In this document: piece after piece, positions 43,961 through 51,067 of the stretch
Numbering within the stretch: the stretch's first letter is position 1
How the letters are laid out: the number at the start of each line of letters is the position of its first letter
DNA from: Salinimicrobium sp963709775
GTDB lineage: Bacteria > Bacteroidota > Bacteroidia > Flavobacteriales > Flavobacteriaceae
NCBI GenBank assembly: GCA_963709775.1
Contig: CAVPXS010000015.1
Span: 1 to 64,000 of the forward strand
Direction of reading: 5' to 3'
Length of the DNA stretch: 64,000 bases
The notes under the pieces: generated by a model
Seen by the model: the letters and a program-made list of their open reading frames with translations, nothing else
What the model was told of the DNA's origin: nothing
Database searches by the model: none
Translations under genes and position numbers: made by a program

Positions 43961-44058
43961 CCGGCAAGTCCCACACAACCAGCTCCTGCTGAATCCCCCA
44001 GGGCGGGAACGCAGCAAGGGTAAGTGGTCGTAGCGGTGTGATGTGGGTAGCTTGCCAT
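43961..44058 (+). ncRNA. ffs: Small bacterial signal recognition particle RNA (4.5S RNA)
   Basis: The SRP RNA binds Ffh and targets membrane proteins to the translocon. GGCAAG (43963-43968) pairs with CTTGCC (44051-44056) to close the long hairpin. The conserved Ffh-binding tip is unmistakable: CAGGGCGGGAACGCAGCAAG, with the two internal loops and GGAA-type tetraloop. The RNA is about 96 nt, the usual size for the short form. It is preceded by a strong promoter and followed by ATTTTTTG, which is its terminator. Minus-strand open frames across it are not genes. Confidence 0.95.
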
Positions 44059-44086
44059 TTTTTGTTTCCATAAGTCAGATTTATTG

Positions 44087-44094
44087 CATCTTTG
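44087..44094 (+). promoter_or_regulatory. -7-like box CATCTTTG, 4 nt before the SDR start codon
   Basis: CATCTTTG differs from TAnnTTTG in the first base. A TTG at 44062-44064 lies 22 bp upstream, inside the T-run that ends the SRP RNA. The ATG follows after 4 nt. Confidence 0.4.
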
Positions 44095-44098
44095 CAGC

Positions 44099-44911
44099 AT
44101 GACAGAAACACCTTCAAAAGTGGTGCTTATTACAGGAGCATCTTCAGGAATTGGTAAAGCTATAGCCGAATTCCTTCAGTCAAAGAATTTTACAGTTTTT
44201 GGAACCAGCCGCAATCCCGGCAGGCAGAAATCTTCATTTCCGCTGGTCGCTCTCGATGTTACCAAACCTGAAACTATAAGCTCGGCAGTTGCTGAAGTAA
44301 TATCTTCCGCAGGAAAAATTGATATCCTTATTAATAATGCGGGCATTGGAATTACCGGGCCCATAGAAGAAACCCCCGATGAGGAGATCAAAAAGGCTTT
44401 TGATACGAACTATTTTGGTCCCGTCAATGTAATTAAAGCCGTGCTTCCGGAAATGCGCAAAAACAACAGCGGACTCATTATCAATGTGACCTCTATCGCC
44501 GGATACATGGGACTTCCTTACCGCGGAATATATTCAGCTTCAAAAGGGGCTTTAGAGATCACTACCGAAGCTTTCCGAATGGAACTTAAGGATTTTAATA
44601 TCAAGATGACCAATATTGCTCCCGGCGATTTTGCAACCAATATCGCTGCCGGAAGGTATCATGCTCCAGTGGTAAAGGGTTCTCCATATGAGGAGCCTTA
44701 TGGGAATACGCTAAAAATAATGAATCAACATGTGGATGAAGGCAAAGACCCTCTTTTAATGGCCCGTGCGATCTACAGCATCATTCAGGAGAAAGATCCT
44801 AAAATACATTATAAGGTAGGGGAGCCGTTGCAGAAATTTTCGATTGCCCTGAAGCGGGTGCTGCCCGATAAAATTTACGAGAAATTACTCCTAAAGCATT
44901 ATAAATTGTAG
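44099..44911 (+). CDS. Short-chain dehydrogenase/reductase
   Basis: A 270-residue NAD(P)-dependent oxidoreductase of the classical SDR type. It has the nucleotide motif TGASSGIG at about 14-21, NNAGIG near 86-91, a catalytic serine in NVTSIAGYMG, and Y-x3-K in YSASKGALEI. The C-terminal part (RVLPDKIYEKLLLKHYKL) is helical. The substrate is unknown. The start at 44099 (MTETPSK) is chosen over the in-frame TTG at 44084, which lies before the -7 box. Confidence 0.92.
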   Translation: MTETPSKVVLITGASSGIGKAIAEFLQSKNFTVFGTSRNPGRQKSSFPLVALDVTKPETISSAVAEVISSAGKIDILINNAGIGITGPIEETPDEEIKKAFDTNYFGPVNVIKAVLPEMRKNNSGLIINVTSIAGYMGLPYRGIYSASKGALEITTEAFRMELKDFNIKMTNIAPGDFATNIAAGRYHAPVVKGSPYEEPYGNTLKIMNQHVDEGKDPLLMARAIYSIIQEKDPKIHYKVGEPLQKFSIALKRVLPDKIYEKLLLKHYKL

Positions 44912-44972
44912 TTTTGCAGAAGTTCGAAAAATTGCATTTTTCGGCACTCTTTAATCATTATAACAACACACT

Positions 44973-45626
44973 ATGAAATTTTTTATTGACACTGCCAATC
45001 TTGACCAGATAAAGGAAGCCCAGGACCTTGGGGTTCTTGACGGGGTGACCACAAACCCTTCTCTTATGGCTAAAGAAGGTATCACCGGAAAAGAGAACAT
45101 CATTGCTCATTACAAGAAAATTTGCGAGATCACCACCGGAGATGTTAGTGCCGAAGTAATCGCAACCGACTTTGACAATATTGTTAAAGAAGGAGAGGAG
45201 CTTGCTGCCCTTCACGACCAGATCATTGTAAAAGTACCTATGATCAAGGAAGGAATAAAGGCGATCAAATATTTTAGTGATAAAGGGATCAAAACAAACT
45301 GTACTCTGGTATTTTCTGCAGGACAGGCGCTTTTAGCTGCTAAAGCCGGTGCGACTTATGTTTCTCCTTTTATTGGAAGACTGGATGATATTTCTACAGA
45401 TGGGTTGAACCTTATCATGGAAATTCGCCAGATCTATGATAACTATGGATTTGACACTCAAATTCTTGCAGCTTCTGTAAGACACACAATGCACGTCATT
45501 GATTGTGCGAAGATTGGTGCAGATGTGATGACAGGACCACTTTCGGCCATCACAGGTTTACTTAATCACCCTTTGACAGATATTGGTTTGGAGAAATTCC
45601 TTGCAGATCATAAGAAAGGGAACTAA
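44973..45626 (+). CDS. fsa: Small transaldolase / fructose-6-phosphate aldolase family
   Basis: A 217-residue class I aldolase of the short transaldolase type: MKFFIDTANLDQIKEAQDLG, DGVTTNPSLMAKEG, and the Schiff-base lysine in QIIVKVPM near residue 86. NCTLVFSAGQALLAAKAG, YVSPFIGRLDD and ILAASVRHTMHV also fit. Members act as transaldolase in the pentose phosphate pathway or as fructose-6-phosphate aldolase; which one applies cannot be read from the sequence. It is followed by a strong terminator. Confidence 0.93.
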   Translation: MKFFIDTANLDQIKEAQDLGVLDGVTTNPSLMAKEGITGKENIIAHYKKICEITTGDVSAEVIATDFDNIVKEGEELAALHDQIIVKVPMIKEGIKAIKYFSDKGIKTNCTLVFSAGQALLAAKAGATYVSPFIGRLDDISTDGLNLIMEIRQIYDNYGFDTQILAASVRHTMHVIDCAKIGADVMTGPLSAITGLLNHPLTDIGLEKFLADHKKGN

Positions 45627-45648
45627 GGTTCCAAAAATGACATTTTAC

Positions 45649-45680
45649 AAGCCTTTTTTCTTCGGAAGAAAGGCTTTTTT
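45649..45680. terminator. Terminator after the transaldolase gene (UUCG-type loop)
   Basis: AAGCCTTTTTTC-TTCG-GAAGAAAGGCTT forms a stem of about 12 bp closed by a TTCG tetraloop, followed by a T-run. Just before it, GGTTCCAAAAATGACATTTT (45628-45647) is a half copy of the hairpin found after the ABC-F gene. Confidence 0.85.
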
Positions 45681-47124
45681 AGTTCAGGAATTCCAGAAGT
45701 CGGGATTCAAAATCGGGAGAGGAAAGGTATATATCTCCCACTTCAACTTCTCCGGAAGCATTTAGAAAGAGTATTTTGTCAAGGAAATAGCTGAAAAATT
45801 CTTTTTCGATGCTGGTGGTTCCTAACTGGAATTCGGTTTCGGGATTGTATCCGTTCTGTCTCACTGCCACCCGCCATGCCGGCTCTTCCTCGAGATCAAG
45901 ATTAATACCTATAAAATTAATTTCTGGATATTTTTTCCTGTATTGGTTGATTAGCCTGTGTTCCTCCTGATGCCCTTCAGAATAAACAGACCATAAAAAG
46001 ATCACGGTTGGTTTATCAATGATTTCTCCCATTTCCATGAGTTCCCCGGCCATGTTAAGCAATGGAACACCTTCCAGGGAGGTTCCCGGTAAATATGCTA
46101 ATTGAATGGTACCCAGTTGTTTCATTTTCTGAATATCCTCTTCTGGCATGTTTTGCTCCTGTAGCTCCCTCAGGATGGATATAATGTCTTCCCTGCTTTT
46201 TGCCATTACGATCCCCCTTACTGCAATTTTTTCCAGGATCTCTTTTCTTAGCGTTGGCGCTTCTACAAGTTCCCCGGCTTTTTGCAGTCGCGCTTTTACG
46301 TTATCCACATTGGTAAGACTGTAGCAGTCATCTTTATCAAGGCCGCTGGTTGCGCACCAGGAAAGGGAATGATTGATTAAATAATTCTCCAAAAACCTTT
46401 TATAAGCCGGGCTGGATTGTAAAGCTTCACAATTGAAATCTATGTCTTTCCTGTAGTCGTGAAACCCCTCGGGAAATTCTTTTGAATACTCTTTATAATA
46501 TTTATTCACCAGGTAAGTATATCTTTCCTTTAGATCATTGTTCTCATAGGTGATAATATTACTGGAGACCCCGACAAAATCCTCAGAGAAATTCCTTTTT
46601 TCAGATTCCCTGTTTAAGGTATTGAAACGTTCATGTTTAATAGAATCTGCTTTTTTAAGAAATACTTCGGGTGGATATTCATGGAAAGAAAGCAGGAGCT
46701 GGGAATTGTTCACGTCTTTCAGGAACATTTCAGTAAGAAAATTATTTTTTTCATTACCTCTTCCGCTAAAGTGCAGCGACTCATCAAAAGCAAGTGTGTT
46801 TACTCTCAACAGCAGGCTGTCGCCGGGTGAAAGGTAAATGTTCTGCGTCTCTGGTTTGTGTTCCAGTAGATAAAGACCTCTTTTTGCATTTTCTATTTTG
46901 TAGCTGAACCGGTTCTCATTATCCAGGGGTATCGAATCCAGAATACTGCCGTTATTCTTAATTACAATATATTCTGTAGTGGGATTTATAATTTTTCCTC
47001 CAATATAAGTATGAGCAGGAAGGTCATCTTTGGAGTTTTTGCAGCCAGTAAAAAAAAGATTTAAACACAGCAAAAGCAGAGCTGGCAGGGCATAGCGAGA
47101 AATATTTGTTCTTTTACTTTTCAA
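45679..47124 (-). CDS. Thioredoxin-fold (TlpA-like) lipoprotein lacking the redox cysteines
   Basis: A 481-residue protein with a TTG start and a lipoprotein signal ending LFFTGCKN. Residues about 40-120 form a DUF4369-like beta domain (IGGKIINPTTEYIVI, NIYLSPGDSLLLRV). A helical middle follows. The last 150 residues are TlpA/thioredoxin-like (GEIIDKPTVIFLWSVYSEGH, YPEINFIGINLDLEE, ILFLNASGEV). Where TlpA has W-C-x-x-C, this protein reads WSVYSEGH, so both redox cysteines are gone and disulfide exchange is unlikely. It may bind a protein or haem-like ligand instead (inference). Confidence 0.82.
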   Translation of the reverse strand: MKSKRTNISRYALPALLLLCLNLFFTGCKNSKDDLPAHTYIGGKIINPTTEYIVIKNNGSILDSIPLDNENRFSYKIENAKRGLYLLEHKPETQNIYLSPGDSLLLRVNTLAFDESLHFSGRGNEKNNFLTEMFLKDVNNSQLLLSFHEYPPEVFLKKADSIKHERFNTLNRESEKRNFSEDFVGVSSNIITYENNDLKERYTYLVNKYYKEYSKEFPEGFHDYRKDIDFNCEALQSSPAYKRFLENYLINHSLSWCATSGLDKDDCYSLTNVDNVKARLQKAGELVEAPTLRKEILEKIAVRGIVMAKSREDIISILRELQEQNMPEEDIQKMKQLGTIQLAYLPGTSLEGVPLLNMAGELMEMGEIIDKPTVIFLWSVYSEGHQEEHRLINQYRKKYPEINFIGINLDLEEEPAWRVAVRQNGYNPETEFQLGTTSIEKEFFSYFLDKILFLNASGEVEVGDIYLSSPDFESRLLEFLN

Positions 47125-47245
47125 GGTTTCTGGAGGGCAAAAATAGGGTGCACAAATGTAGACGCAGAGGGGTTACCTCAATGTTAACTCTGCGTTAAAT
47201 AGAGAATTATAAAAGTTAATCTTTTACTGAATAAGCTTAAATAGC

Positions 47246-47253
47246 TACTTTTG
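47246..47253 (+). promoter_or_regulatory. -7 box TACTTTTG of the ABC-F gene
   Basis: TACTTTTG matches TAnnTTTG and lies 21 nt before the ATG at 47275. The alternative TTG start at 47251 falls inside the box and is excluded. Confidence 0.6.
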
Positions 47254-47274
47254 CAAAAATTTAGAAAAGACTCT

Positions 47275-48900
47275 ATGCTATCAGTTTCAAATTTATCTGT
47301 GCAGTTTGGGAAAAGAATACTGTTTGATGAAGTTAATACAACTTTTACCCAAGGCAACTGTTACGGAATTATAGGCGCAAATGGTGCCGGAAAATCTACT
47401 TTCTTAAACATCCTTAGCGGGAGATCTGAGCCTACCTCGGGTCATGTTCACCTGGAGCCGGGAAAAAGGATGTCTGTGCTCGAGCAGAACCACAATCTAT
47501 ACGATGAATTCCCGGTACTGGAAACAGTTATCATGGGTAATAAGCCTCTCTTTAAGATAAAAAAGGAGATGGACGAAATCTACGCTAAAGAAGATTTCAA
47601 TGATGCAGATGGGGAAAGAGTAGGAGTACTGCAGGTGGAATTTGAAGAAATGAATGGCTGGAATGCCGACAGTGAAGCTGCAGCTTTGCTTTCAAACCTT
47701 GGAATAAAGGAAGAAAACCACTACACCTTAATGGGCGACCTGGATAACAAATTAAAGGTAAGGGTTCTTCTTGCCCAGGCCTTGTTTGGAAATCCCGATG
47801 TGTTGATCATGGATGAGCCTACAAACGACCTGGATTATGAGACCATTAGCTGGCTAGAAAATTTCCTGGCAAATTATGAAAATACTGTTATTGTAGTTTC
47901 CCACGACCGTCACTTCCTGGATTCTGTATGTACACATGTTTCGGATATTGACTTTGGAAAGATCAACCATTACAGTGGTAACTATACCTTTTGGTATGAA
48001 TCTTCTCAATTGGCAGCACGTCAACGGTCTCAACAGAATAAAAAGGCCGAGGAAAAGAAAAAGGAACTTGAGGAATTTATCCGTCGTTTTAGTGCCAACG
48101 TGGCAAAATCCAAGCAGGCTACATCCCGTAAAAAGATGATCGCCAAGCTAAATATTGATGACATTAAACCATCAAGTCGTAGATATCCTGCTATTATTTT
48201 TGAGAGAGAAAGAGAAGCGGGGGATCAAATCCTCAACGTAGAAGGTCTTGAGGCTTCTATTGAAGGAGAAACTCTTTTTAAAGATGTGAATATCAATCTT
48301 GCTAAAGGAGATAAAGTAGTGGTGTATTCTAAAGATTCACGTGCTACAAGTGCTTTTTACGAAATATTGAATGATAAGCAAAAGCCCGTAGCAGGTAAGT
48401 TTAGCTGGGGGATCACAACGAACCAGTCTTATTTACCGCTGGACAATTCGGAATATTTTGATAATGACCTCACTTTAGTTGACTGGTTGCGCCAATGGGC
48501 CAAGACAGAAGAGGAAAGAGAAGAAGTTTATATTCGTGGATTCCTGGGAAAAATGATCTTTAGCGGGGAAGAAGCTTTAAAGACATCAAGGGTGCTTTCT
48601 GGAGGAGAAAAAGTACGTTGTATGTTAAGCCGAATGATGATGATGAGGGCGAACGTTCTAATGCTTGACGAACCAACCAACCACCTGGACCTGGAATCTA
48701 TTACGGCTTTCAACAATTCCCTGAAGAATTTTAAAGGGACGGTTATGTTCACCACTCATGATCATGAATTTGCGCAAACTGTGGCAAACAGGGTAATTGA
48801 ATTAACTCCGAATGGAGCTATTGATCGCTACCTGACTTTTGATGAGTACATGAGCGATCCTAAAATAAAGGAACAAAGGGAAAAAATGTATACCCGGTAA
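47275..48900 (+). CDS. ABC-F family ATPase (YbiT-like)
   Basis: ABC-F proteins are cytoplasmic, ribosome-binding ATPases without membrane parts. The 541-residue protein has a first ABC domain with Walker A GANGAGKST near residue 36 and Walker B VLIMDEPTNDLD. Its signature is degenerate (LDNKLKVRVLLAQ in place of LSGG). A linker (about 245-310) follows. The second domain has a perfect signature LSGGEKVRC and Walker B VLMLDEPTNHLD, but the Walker A is replaced by VYSKDSRATSAF. E. coli YbiT also has a degenerate first signature. The start at 47275 (MLSVSNLSVQFG) is preferred to 47251. Confidence 0.9.
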   Translation: MLSVSNLSVQFGKRILFDEVNTTFTQGNCYGIIGANGAGKSTFLNILSGRSEPTSGHVHLEPGKRMSVLEQNHNLYDEFPVLETVIMGNKPLFKIKKEMDEIYAKEDFNDADGERVGVLQVEFEEMNGWNADSEAAALLSNLGIKEENHYTLMGDLDNKLKVRVLLAQALFGNPDVLIMDEPTNDLDYETISWLENFLANYENTVIVVSHDRHFLDSVCTHVSDIDFGKINHYSGNYTFWYESSQLAARQRSQQNKKAEEKKKELEEFIRRFSANVAKSKQATSRKKMIAKLNIDDIKPSSRRYPAIIFEREREAGDQILNVEGLEASIEGETLFKDVNINLAKGDKVVVYSKDSRATSAFYEILNDKQKPVAGKFSWGITTNQSYLPLDNSEYFDNDLTLVDWLRQWAKTEEEREEVYIRGFLGKMIFSGEEALKTSRVLSGGEKVRCMLSRMMMMRANVLMLDEPTNHLDLESITAFNNSLKNFKGTVMFTTHDHEFAQTVANRVIELTPNGAIDRYLTFDEYMSDPKIKEQREKMYTR

Positions 48901-48920
48901 TTTGAGTTGAAACAAAAAAA

Positions 48921-48960
48921 GAAAGGTTCCAAAAATGACATTTTTGGAACCTTTCTTTTT
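48921..48960. terminator. Bidirectional terminator, perfect 17-bp inverted repeat
   Basis: GAAAGGTTCCAAAAATG, a single A, and its exact complement CATTTTTGGAACCTTTC, flanked by A7 and T6. It lies between the ABC-F gene and the convergent minus-strand gene at 48966. It is the clearest member of the AAAAATGnCATTTTT hairpin family. Confidence 0.95.
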
Positions 48961-48965
48961 TGCTC

Positions 48966-49157
48966 TTATTTATCTTTTTTGAAAAACTTGTAGAGGTCGA
49001 AACCTCCAAGGATCACAAAGCCAATGGCAATAATGATCCTAAAGGTGGTATATTCTGCGCCTGTGAGAAAAGTAAAGATGCGGTAACCACCATAGCCCAG
49101 AAAGGCAATGCCCAGCAAAAGATTAAAATAGTTTTTTCGGGGAGCAGCAGTCATCAA
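48966..49157 (-). CDS. Small two-helix membrane protein
   Basis: A 63-residue protein with two hydrophobic segments (YFNLLLGIAFLGYGGYRIF and TTFRIIIAIGFVILGGFDLY) joined by a short loop and ending in a basic tail FKKDK. No domain is recognised. The start follows the DUF2007 stop without a gap, so the pair is translationally linked. Such small membrane proteins are frequent beside DUF2007 genes in flavobacteria (family context, inference). Confidence 0.75.
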   Translation of the reverse strand: MMTAAPRKNYFNLLLGIAFLGYGGYRIFTFLTGAEYTTFRIIIAIGFVILGGFDLYKFFKKDK

Positions 49158-49394
49158 TTAATCACTATCGGGAAATGTTTCTTTAGTGACACGAAGTGCT
49201 TTCTCGTAATCTTCAGATTTGGCAAATAGCAAAACCTGCCCCGGCAATCCGCCGCCAAAACCGGCTCTTAAACCCGAGTCAAAGTCATTTCTTACGCGGG
49301 TTGGAATGCCTTCATCTTCCAGTAGATTTTTAAGGTGTTGTACATTCACTTCACTACCGGTATAAACTCTTTTGTATTCTTCTTCTTCGCTCAT
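49158..49394 (-). CDS. DUF2007 family protein (putative signal-transducing protein)
   Basis: A 78-residue cytoplasmic protein matching DUF2007: YKRVYTGSEVNVQHLKNLLED, a G-I-P-T-R-V-R-N-D strand, then GLPGQVLLFAKSEDYEKAL. The domain is a PII-like ferredoxin fold sometimes found attached to signalling proteins. Function is unknown. It is directly followed by a small membrane protein gene. Confidence 0.88.
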   Translation of the reverse strand: MSEEEEYKRVYTGSEVNVQHLKNLLEDEGIPTRVRNDFDSGLRAGFGGGLPGQVLLFAKSEDYEKALRVTKETFPDSD

Positions 49395-49471
49395 AAAAAA
49401 AATATTTCCTTATAAATTTAAGAATAGGATAATTACTTCAGGCGTATTTAATTTCAGTTTAACATTTGAGC

Positions 49472-50197
49472 TTAGGCATTGTAGAATTTGCTGTTCCAGT
49501 TTCCTGAACTAAAATTCTTTCCGAGGCTAATTCCGTAGAAAAATGTAAGGGCGATTACAGATTTGAAGGAATACAGGAACAAGATCAGGAACTCTGAGGT
49601 CTCGCGGAATCTCGAGAAAAAAACTTCTCTAATTCCAAAGGTGAATAAAAAGCTAAAAAAGAAACTAAAGATCAACAGGTTTTCAAGGTTCCTTAGTGGC
49701 CACATTAGAAGCTTTCTCAAAGGGTGCATATCTGTTCCCCATTTATGAATGAGGTAGTAGTAATTATTTCCCAGGGGTGCAAAAAGCATGGGATCATCGG
49801 CATTTTCCAGTCTAAAATATTTTGCAGGAGCAACCATTTTAAAACCCTGAAGTTTTACCTCATGTTTTGCTTCCAGTTCTTTCACTGCAGAAATAGCTTC
49901 CTGAGGCAGATCTCCTTTATAAAATCGCGTATTAAGAAAACGCAACCGGTAATCCACACAAATCTTCTTTATTTGGGAAAGGTGAAAGATCCTTCCGCTT
50001 TCGAGCAGGTCAAAATTAAAGTTGTTGAAATTATCTCCTTCACCATCCCCTTCAGAAATTCGCTGAAGGATCTCTTCTTCTGTCTCCTGATCTCTTTTTA
50101 AGACCCTCTTTACTTCCTCCAGGATTTCCTGTTCCTTCATCTCCTTCCGGCGAAGCGCTTCCATTTCCCTTTGAAGGTTTACTCTCTCTAGCAGCAT
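49472..50197 (-). CDS. Conserved hypothetical membrane protein
   Basis: A 241-residue protein. The first 55 residues are a charged, probably coiled helix (LQREMEALRRKEMKEQEILE). Residues 70-170 form a soluble domain with RIFHLSQIKKICVDYRLRFL, a short Y-K-G-D-L-P motif and an AKYFRLENADDPMLFAPLG strand. Two membrane helices end the protein (LLIFSFFFSFLFTFGI and FLILFLYSFKSVIALTFFYG). No known domain is recognised. It seems to be an independent unit. 198 bp of non-coding sequence separate it from the divergent DUF4136 gene. Confidence 0.75.
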   Translation of the reverse strand: MLLERVNLQREMEALRRKEMKEQEILEEVKRVLKRDQETEEEILQRISEGDGEGDNFNNFNFDLLESGRIFHLSQIKKICVDYRLRFLNTRFYKGDLPQEAISAVKELEAKHEVKLQGFKMVAPAKYFRLENADDPMLFAPLGNNYYYLIHKWGTDMHPLRKLLMWPLRNLENLLIFSFFFSFLFTFGIREVFFSRFRETSEFLILFLYSFKSVIALTFFYGISLGKNFSSGNWNSKFYNA

Positions 50198-50395
50198 AAT
50201 CTTTCTCGTTTAGCAGCTAAAAATAGGGAATAACCGTAAAACATGCAAAACATTGATTTTTGGCTATTTATTAAGGAATTCTACTGTTAATTTTAAGACA
50301 CTAGGGTTAAATTCCTTTTAAACCTGCAAAAACCTTCCGGAGGGAATGTTGAGATGTCATATCTTGAAAAACACTAACTCAAAATCCCTAAATAA

Positions 50396-50983
50396 ATGAA
50401 ATTTTTAAAACATTTTTTAAGCCTGAGCTTAATGGCAGGAATACTTTTAACAGGATGTGGTCCTAAAGTAGATGCAAATAAAATGACGGCAAAAAGTTTA
50501 AACAGTTATGACAGCTATGCTTTTTTGCCAAATCAGGATACCATCCAGACTTCGAAATATGACAATGCCCAGGTGAATGAAATCGTGATTGACGAAATTC
50601 GCCAGAACATGCAGGATCTAAATTATCGATTGGATAAGAACCAACCCGATCTTTTGGTTTATTACCATTTAATGTTTGATGAGGAAGTGGCAGTTAATGC
50701 AAATCCTGTTTATACAAATTACAGTTATTACCGTCCAGGGTTTTATGTAGGACCTTATTATAGAAATTATGCATACAGTAATTATTTTACTGTTCCCAGA
50801 ATTGCAGGAAATGGTATTCAGCAAGTGCCTTACAAGGAAGGAACTATTGTGATTGATTTGATCGATCGTAAATCCAATGAGATCGTTTGGAGAGGTAGGG
50901 CAGAAGATGTGGTTGCCCCGGGTAATCTCGATGAAGAGGTAAGATCTTATGTAAATGCCATTTTTGAAAAGTTGCCTAAATAA
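50396..50983 (+). CDS. DUF4136 domain lipoprotein
   Basis: A 195-residue lipoprotein (SLMAGILLTGCGP, Cys22). The mature protein matches DUF4136: a YDSYAFLPNQD strand, INDEIRQNMQDLNY-like helix (here VIDEIRQNMQDLNY), QPDLLVYYHLMF, a tyrosine-rich loop (YSYYRPGFYVGPYYRNYAYS), and the closing GTIVIDLIDRKSNEIVWRG. These are envelope lipoproteins of unknown function, common in Bacteroidetes. It is followed by a strong palindromic terminator. Confidence 0.9.
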   Translation: MKFLKHFLSLSLMAGILLTGCGPKVDANKMTAKSLNSYDSYAFLPNQDTIQTSKYDNAQVNEIVIDEIRQNMQDLNYRLDKNQPDLLVYYHLMFDEEVAVNANPVYTNYSYYRPGFYVGPYYRNYAYSNYFTVPRIAGNGIQQVPYKEGTIVIDLIDRKSNEIVWRGRAEDVVAPGNLDEEVRSYVNAIFEKLPK

Positions 50984-51011
50984 TAATTATCATTAAAAAT
51001 TGCTATGAAAA

Positions 51012-51047
51012 AAAGAGAGGCTGTTCAATTGAACAGCCTCTCTTTTT
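51012..51047. terminator. Bidirectional terminator, perfect 30-bp palindrome
   Basis: AGAGAGGCTGTTCAA and its exact complement TTGAACAGCCTCTCT meet without a loop at 51014-51043. A7 and T5 lie on the flanks, between the DUF4136 gene and the convergent pheT. Confidence 0.95.
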
Positions 51048-51067
51048 AATTCAAAATGTTTTGCTTC

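Noticed and set aside
43899..44117. Minus-strand open frames across 43899-44117
   Set aside because: They run through the SRP RNA gene and have no protein-like features; they are by-products of its sequence.
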